Shown: piece by piece, positions 61,119 through 64,000 of the stretch
How the letters are laid out: every line of letters starts with the position of its first letter
How positions within the stretch are numbered: the stretch's first letter is position 1
From: Pseudoduganella buxea
GTDB lineage: Bacteria; Pseudomonadota; Gammaproteobacteria; Burkholderiales; Burkholderiaceae_D
Length of the DNA: 64,000 nt
Assembly: GCF_009720835.1 (NCBI RefSeq)
Contig: NZ_WNKZ01000017.1
Span: 1 to 64,000, forward strand
Direction: 5' to 3'
Translations under genes and position numbers: made by a program
The notes under the pieces: generated by a model
Database searches by the model: none
The model's input: the letters and a program-made list of their open reading frames with translations, nothing else
Told to the model about the DNA's origin: nothing

Positions 61119-62321
61119 TCACGTGTAATCCAGGCCCATCGCCTCGCGCACGTCGCGCATGGTTTCCTGCGCCAGCTTGCGCGCCGTGTCGACGCCGTCG
61201 GCGACGATGGCACGCACCAGCGACGGGTCGTCCAAATAAGGCTGGGCCCGCTCCTGCATGGGTTCCAGCTCCGCCACGATGGCATCGATGACGGGTTGCT
61301 TGCATTCCAGGCAGCCGATCCCGGCCGAGCGGCAGCCCCTGGCGGCCCACTCCTGCGTCGGCGTATCGGAATATACCTGATGAAACTGCCAGACGGGACA
61401 GCGGGCCGGTTCGCCCGGGTCCGTGCGGCGCACCCGCGCCGGGTCGGTCGGCATCGTGCGCACCTTCTGCGTCACGCCCGCCTTGTCCTCGCGCAGGCCG
61501 ATGGCGTTGCCGCCGCTCTTGCTCATCTTGCCGCCGTCCAGGCCCGGCAGGCGCGCCGTCGCCGTCAGCTGCGCCTGCGGTTCCACCAGGATCAGCTTGC
61601 GGCTGCCTTCCAGGTAGCCGAACAGGCGCTCGCGGTCGATCATGGACAGGCTGCCGGCCTCGTCCAGCATGGCCTTGGCCTGGGCCAGCGCCTCGTCGTC
61701 GCCGTTCTGCTGGTACTGGGTGCGCAGCTCGTTGTACAGCCGGGCGCGCTTGCTGCCCAGCTTCTTCACCGCATCCTGGGCCTTCTGCTCGAAGCCGGGT
61801 TCCTTGCCGTACAGGTAATTGAAGCGGCGGGCGATCTCGCGCATCATTTCCACGTGCGGCAGCTGGTCCTCGCCCACGGGCACGGCGCTGGCACGATAGA
61901 CCAGCACGTCCGCCGCCTGCAGCAGCGGGTAGCCGAGGAAGCCGTACGTGGCCTGCTCGTGCGGGGCCAGATTGTCGACGCGGTCGCGGTAAGCCGGCAC
62001 GCGCTCCAGCCAGCCCAGCGGCGTGGCCATCGACAGCAACAGATGCAGTTCGGCGTGCTCGGGCACGCGCGACTGGATGAACAAGGTGGCCTGGCTGGGG
62101 TCGACGCCGGCGGCCAGCCAGTCCACCATCATTTCCCACGCGGCCTTCTCGATGATGGACGGGTCGTCGTAGTGCGTCGTCAGCGCGTGCCAGTCGGCCA
62201 CGAAGAACAGGCAGGGCTGCTCGGCCTGCAGCCGGATCCAGTTCTTCAGCGCGCCGTGGTAATGGCCCAGGTGCAAACTGCCCGTGGGACGCATGCCGGA
62301 GACGACGCGGTCGGGATACAT
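61119..62321 (-). CDS. trpS: Tryptophanyl-tRNA synthetase
   Basis: A 400-residue class I synthetase that charges tRNA-Trp. HIGH-type motif is TGSLHLGHYHGAL and the KMSKS motif is KMSKSGGNAIGL, with the Rossmann fold between. The C-terminal ~60 residues are longer than the E. coli enzyme and include an extra ECKQPVIDAIVAEL region, common in betaproteobacterial TrpS. It follows the M50 protease by 12 bases. Confidence 0.96.
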   Translation of the reverse strand: MYPDRVVSGMRPTGSLHLGHYHGALKNWIRLQAEQPCLFFVADWHALTTHYDDPSIIEKAAWEMMVDWLAAGVDPSQATLFIQSRVPEHAELHLLLSMATPLGWLERVPAYRDRVDNLAPHEQATYGFLGYPLLQAADVLVYRASAVPVGEDQLPHVEMMREIARRFNYLYGKEPGFEQKAQDAVKKLGSKRARLYNELRTQYQQNGDDEALAQAKAMLDEAGSLSMIDRERLFGYLEGSRKLILVEPQAQLTATARLPGLDGGKMSKSGGNAIGLREDKAGVTQKVRTMPTDPARVRRTDPGEPARCPVWQFHQVYSDTPTQEWAARGCRSAGIGCLECKQPVIDAIVAELEPMQERAQPYLDDPSLVRAIVADGVDTARKLAQETMRDVREAMGLDYT

Positions 62322-62333
62322 GGCGACGCGACG

Positions 62334-63005
62334 TCAGTACAGCAGCGCGGTGAGGGGCATGACCAGCAGGCCGATCAGCGCTATCAGGCCACGCACCAGG
62401 CTCGTCAGCAGCGAGCTGAGGATGCCCGAATACATCAGCAGGATCAGCGCGATGAAGATGTAGGGCGTGTACTGCTCGATGCGGGCATAGCGGCGCGCCA
62501 GCGGATCGGGCAGCATCGCCGTGACGACCCTGCCGCCGTCCAGCGGCGGTACCGGCAGCAGGTTGAACACGCACATGACGGCATTGACGATGACGCCCCC
62601 CTGGGCCATGCCGATCAGGAACGGTTCGGTAACGTGCATGGCGTTGAGCAGGATGCCCCAGGTGGCCCACGCCAGCGCCATGGCGAAGTTGGAGGCCGGG
62701 CCGGCCGCGGCCACGAAGCCCATCTGCTTCTTCGGGTTGCGCAGGCGGCTGTAATCGACCGGCACGGGCTTGGCATACCCGAATGGCATCTGCAGGAAGT
62801 AATACGTCAGCAGCGGCAGCACGACGGTACCGAAGGGGTCGATATGGCTCAAGGGGTTGGCCGTCAGCCGGCCCTGCTCGCTGGCGGTGGGGTCGCCGAA
62901 ATAGCGCGCCACGTAACCGTGCGCCGCTTCGTGCAGGGAAATGGCGAACAGCACGGGAATGGCGTACAGCGCGACATTCCGGATTACCAGGTCGAATTCA
63001 CTCAT
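62334..63005 (-). CDS. Site-2 protease family zinc metallopeptidase (M50)
   Basis: A 223-residue membrane protease with about five helices. The zinc motif HEAAH (SLHEAAHGYVARYFG) and the downstream NLLPVPPLDGGRV (third ligand Asp) are intact. This short M50 family is widespread and lacks a PDZ domain; substrates are unknown. It is cotranscribed with trpS, as in many betaproteobacteria. Confidence 0.92.
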   Translation of the reverse strand: MSEFDLVIRNVALYAIPVLFAISLHEAAHGYVARYFGDPTASEQGRLTANPLSHIDPFGTVVLPLLTYYFLQMPFGYAKPVPVDYSRLRNPKKQMGFVAAAGPASNFAMALAWATWGILLNAMHVTEPFLIGMAQGGVIVNAVMCVFNLLPVPPLDGGRVVTAMLPDPLARRYARIEQYTPYIFIALILLMYSGILSSLLTSLVRGLIALIGLLVMPLTALLY

Positions 63006-63094
63006 GGGAAAATTTTACCAGACCGGCAAGGACGGCCTGGCGGGGGCTCCGGGTTGGGGGTGTAAGGGTGGGATGCAGATACGGGCAAAGGCGG

Positions 63095-63718
63095 TCACAG
63101 GCCCAGGGTGGCGGGATCGCCCCGGCCCACGCGCACCAGTTCCGGCTCGTCACCCGTCAGGTCGACCACGGTCGTCATCGCCATGCTGCAGGCGCCGCCG
63201 TCGATGACGAGGTCGAGCTGCTTGCCGATGCGTTCCTGGATCGCTTCCGGGTCGTTCAGCGGCTCCTCGTCGCCCGGCAGGATCAAGGTCGACGACAGCA
63301 GCGGCTGCTCCAGCTCGCGCATCAGCGCCTCGACGATGGGCGTTTCCGGCACGCGCAGGCCGATGGTCTTGCGCGACGGGTGCGACAGCCGGCGCGGCAC
63401 CACACGGGTTGCTTCCAGGATGAACGTAAACGGGCCCGGCGTGCCCAGCTTTAACAGGCGGAACTGGCGGTTGTCGACCCGCGCATACACGCCGATCTCG
63501 GACAGATCGCGGCACAGCAGCGCCAGGTGGTGCTTCTCGTCGATGCCGCGGATGCGGCGCAGGCGCTCGACGGCCGCCTTGTCGTCCAGGTGACACACGA
63601 GCGCGTAGCAGGAATCGGTGGGCACGGCGACGACACCGCCGCCGTGGATGATCTGGGCCGCCTGCTTGATCAGGCGGAGCTGGGGATTTTGCGGGTGGAT
63701 CTGGAAGTATTGACTCAT
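63095..63718 (-). CDS. YciO-type Sua5/YrdC-domain protein
   Basis: A 207-residue protein of the L-threonylcarbamoyladenylate synthase fold. The basic/nucleotide residues are in GGVVAVPTDSCYALVC (about 28-43), KHHLALLCRDLSEIG and PGPFTFILEATRVVPRRL. The sequence is YciO-like rather than TsaC, so a role in t6A synthesis is possible but not certain. It lies between the htpX fragment and the site-2 protease, same strand. Confidence 0.88.
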   Translation of the reverse strand: MSQYFQIHPQNPQLRLIKQAAQIIHGGGVVAVPTDSCYALVCHLDDKAAVERLRRIRGIDEKHHLALLCRDLSEIGVYARVDNRQFRLLKLGTPGPFTFILEATRVVPRRLSHPSRKTIGLRVPETPIVEALMRELEQPLLSSTLILPGDEEPLNDPEAIQERIGKQLDLVIDGGACSMAMTTVVDLTGDEPELVRVGRGDPATLGL

Positions 63719-63730
63719 GGATTCCTGTGC

Positions 63731-64000
63731 TTAGCGGATCGCCTGAAGGGCGGCGATGCGCTGTTCGAATGGTGGGTGGGTGGAGAACAGCGCCGACCAG
63801 CCGCCGCCGCCCGTGATGCCCGAGGCCGCCATATTCTGCGGCAACGCGCCCGGCTCCATGCCGCCCAGGCGGGCCAGCGCGTGCTGCATCGGCACGGGGC
63901 TGCCCAGCAGCTGGGCCGAACCGGCGTCGGCACGGAACTCGCGCTGGCGCGAGAACCAGGCCACGATGATCGAGGCCAACAGGCCGAACAGGATCTCGCA
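63731..64000 (-). CDS. htpX: Protease HtpX, C-terminal fragment
   Basis: 90 codons of an M48 membrane protease that degrades damaged inner-membrane proteins. Visible are the end of a membrane helix ([15 protein letters not shown]), the third zinc Glu in [17 protein letters not shown], and the C-terminal [13 protein letters not shown] motif of HtpX. The start and the HExxH motif lie beyond the window. It ends 12 bases before the YciO-type gene start. Confidence 0.9.
   Translation of the reverse strand, partial: CEILFGLLASIIVAWFSRQREFRADAGSAQLLGSPVPMQHALARLGGMEPGALPQNMAASGITGGGGWSALFSTHPPFEQRIAALQAIR

Overview
The window is high-GC chromosomal DNA with dense, mostly minus-strand gene blocks. 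The synteny dedD-folC-accD-trpA-trpB-trpF-truA-fimV-asd-leuB-leuD-entericidin-leuC, the bamC-dapA pair, a hemP/DUF2325 locus and a PEP-CTERM protein together point to a betaproteobacterium of the Oxalobacteraceae (Massilia/Telluria/Duganella type). This placement is inferred from gene order and protein sequence; no rRNA is present. No tRNA, rRNA, CRISPR array, prophage or intact insertion sequence was seen.

Layout. 1-15.0 kb (minus strand) holds fatty-acid, folate, tryptophan, aspartate-family and leucine biosynthesis plus truA and fimV; its gaps carry clusters of a palindromic repeat. 15.2-18.0 kb is a coupled cheZ-cheA pair. 18.3-22.9 kb (plus strand) is a stress/redox and iron stretch: uspA behind an FNR-type box, an orphan NarL-type response regulator, a Crp/Fnr regulator behind two GTAGGA palindromes, Fur-controlled hemP, and a two-gene DUF2325 unit. 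23.0-25.7 kb is a large TonB-dependent receptor.

26.2-30.7 kb (minus strand) is the most interesting block. A perfect Fur box precedes a PepSY membrane protein, a DUF2271 protein with an ApbE-type flavinylation motif (DGVSGAT), a DUF4198 protein, an ApbE flavin transferase and a membrane-anchored flavodoxin/FNR reductase. I read it as an iron-starvation-induced electron path from NADPH to a covalently flavinylated periplasmic protein, probably for reductive release of imported ferric complexes. 30.9-32.0 kb has small stress genes. 32.2-38.2 kb is the complete ligase-associated repair operon (exonuclease, ATP-dependent ligase, Lhr-type helicase, PdeM), followed upstream by an HRDC-less recQ.

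40.4-48.6 kb contains a MAPEG protein, a REC-kinase plus multi-PAS hybrid kinase pair, free methionine-R-sulfoxide reductase, an HDOD protein and a MEDS-domain sensor kinase. 48.8-58.2 kb has a PEP-CTERM protein, mutS, slyD, the L16 hydroxylase roxA, an alanine-rich lipoprotein with unusual codon use, and a divergent SDR/LysR pair. 58.2-64.0 kb (minus strand) is bamC, dapA, a methyltransferase, trpS, a site-2 protease, a YciO-type protein and the 3' end of htpX.

The least explained structure is non-coding: at least three intergenic clusters of palindromes centred on GGGGTCTGACCCC or GGGGACAGACCCC, including a long form with a conserved ~75-nt structured insert exactly at the palindrome centre.
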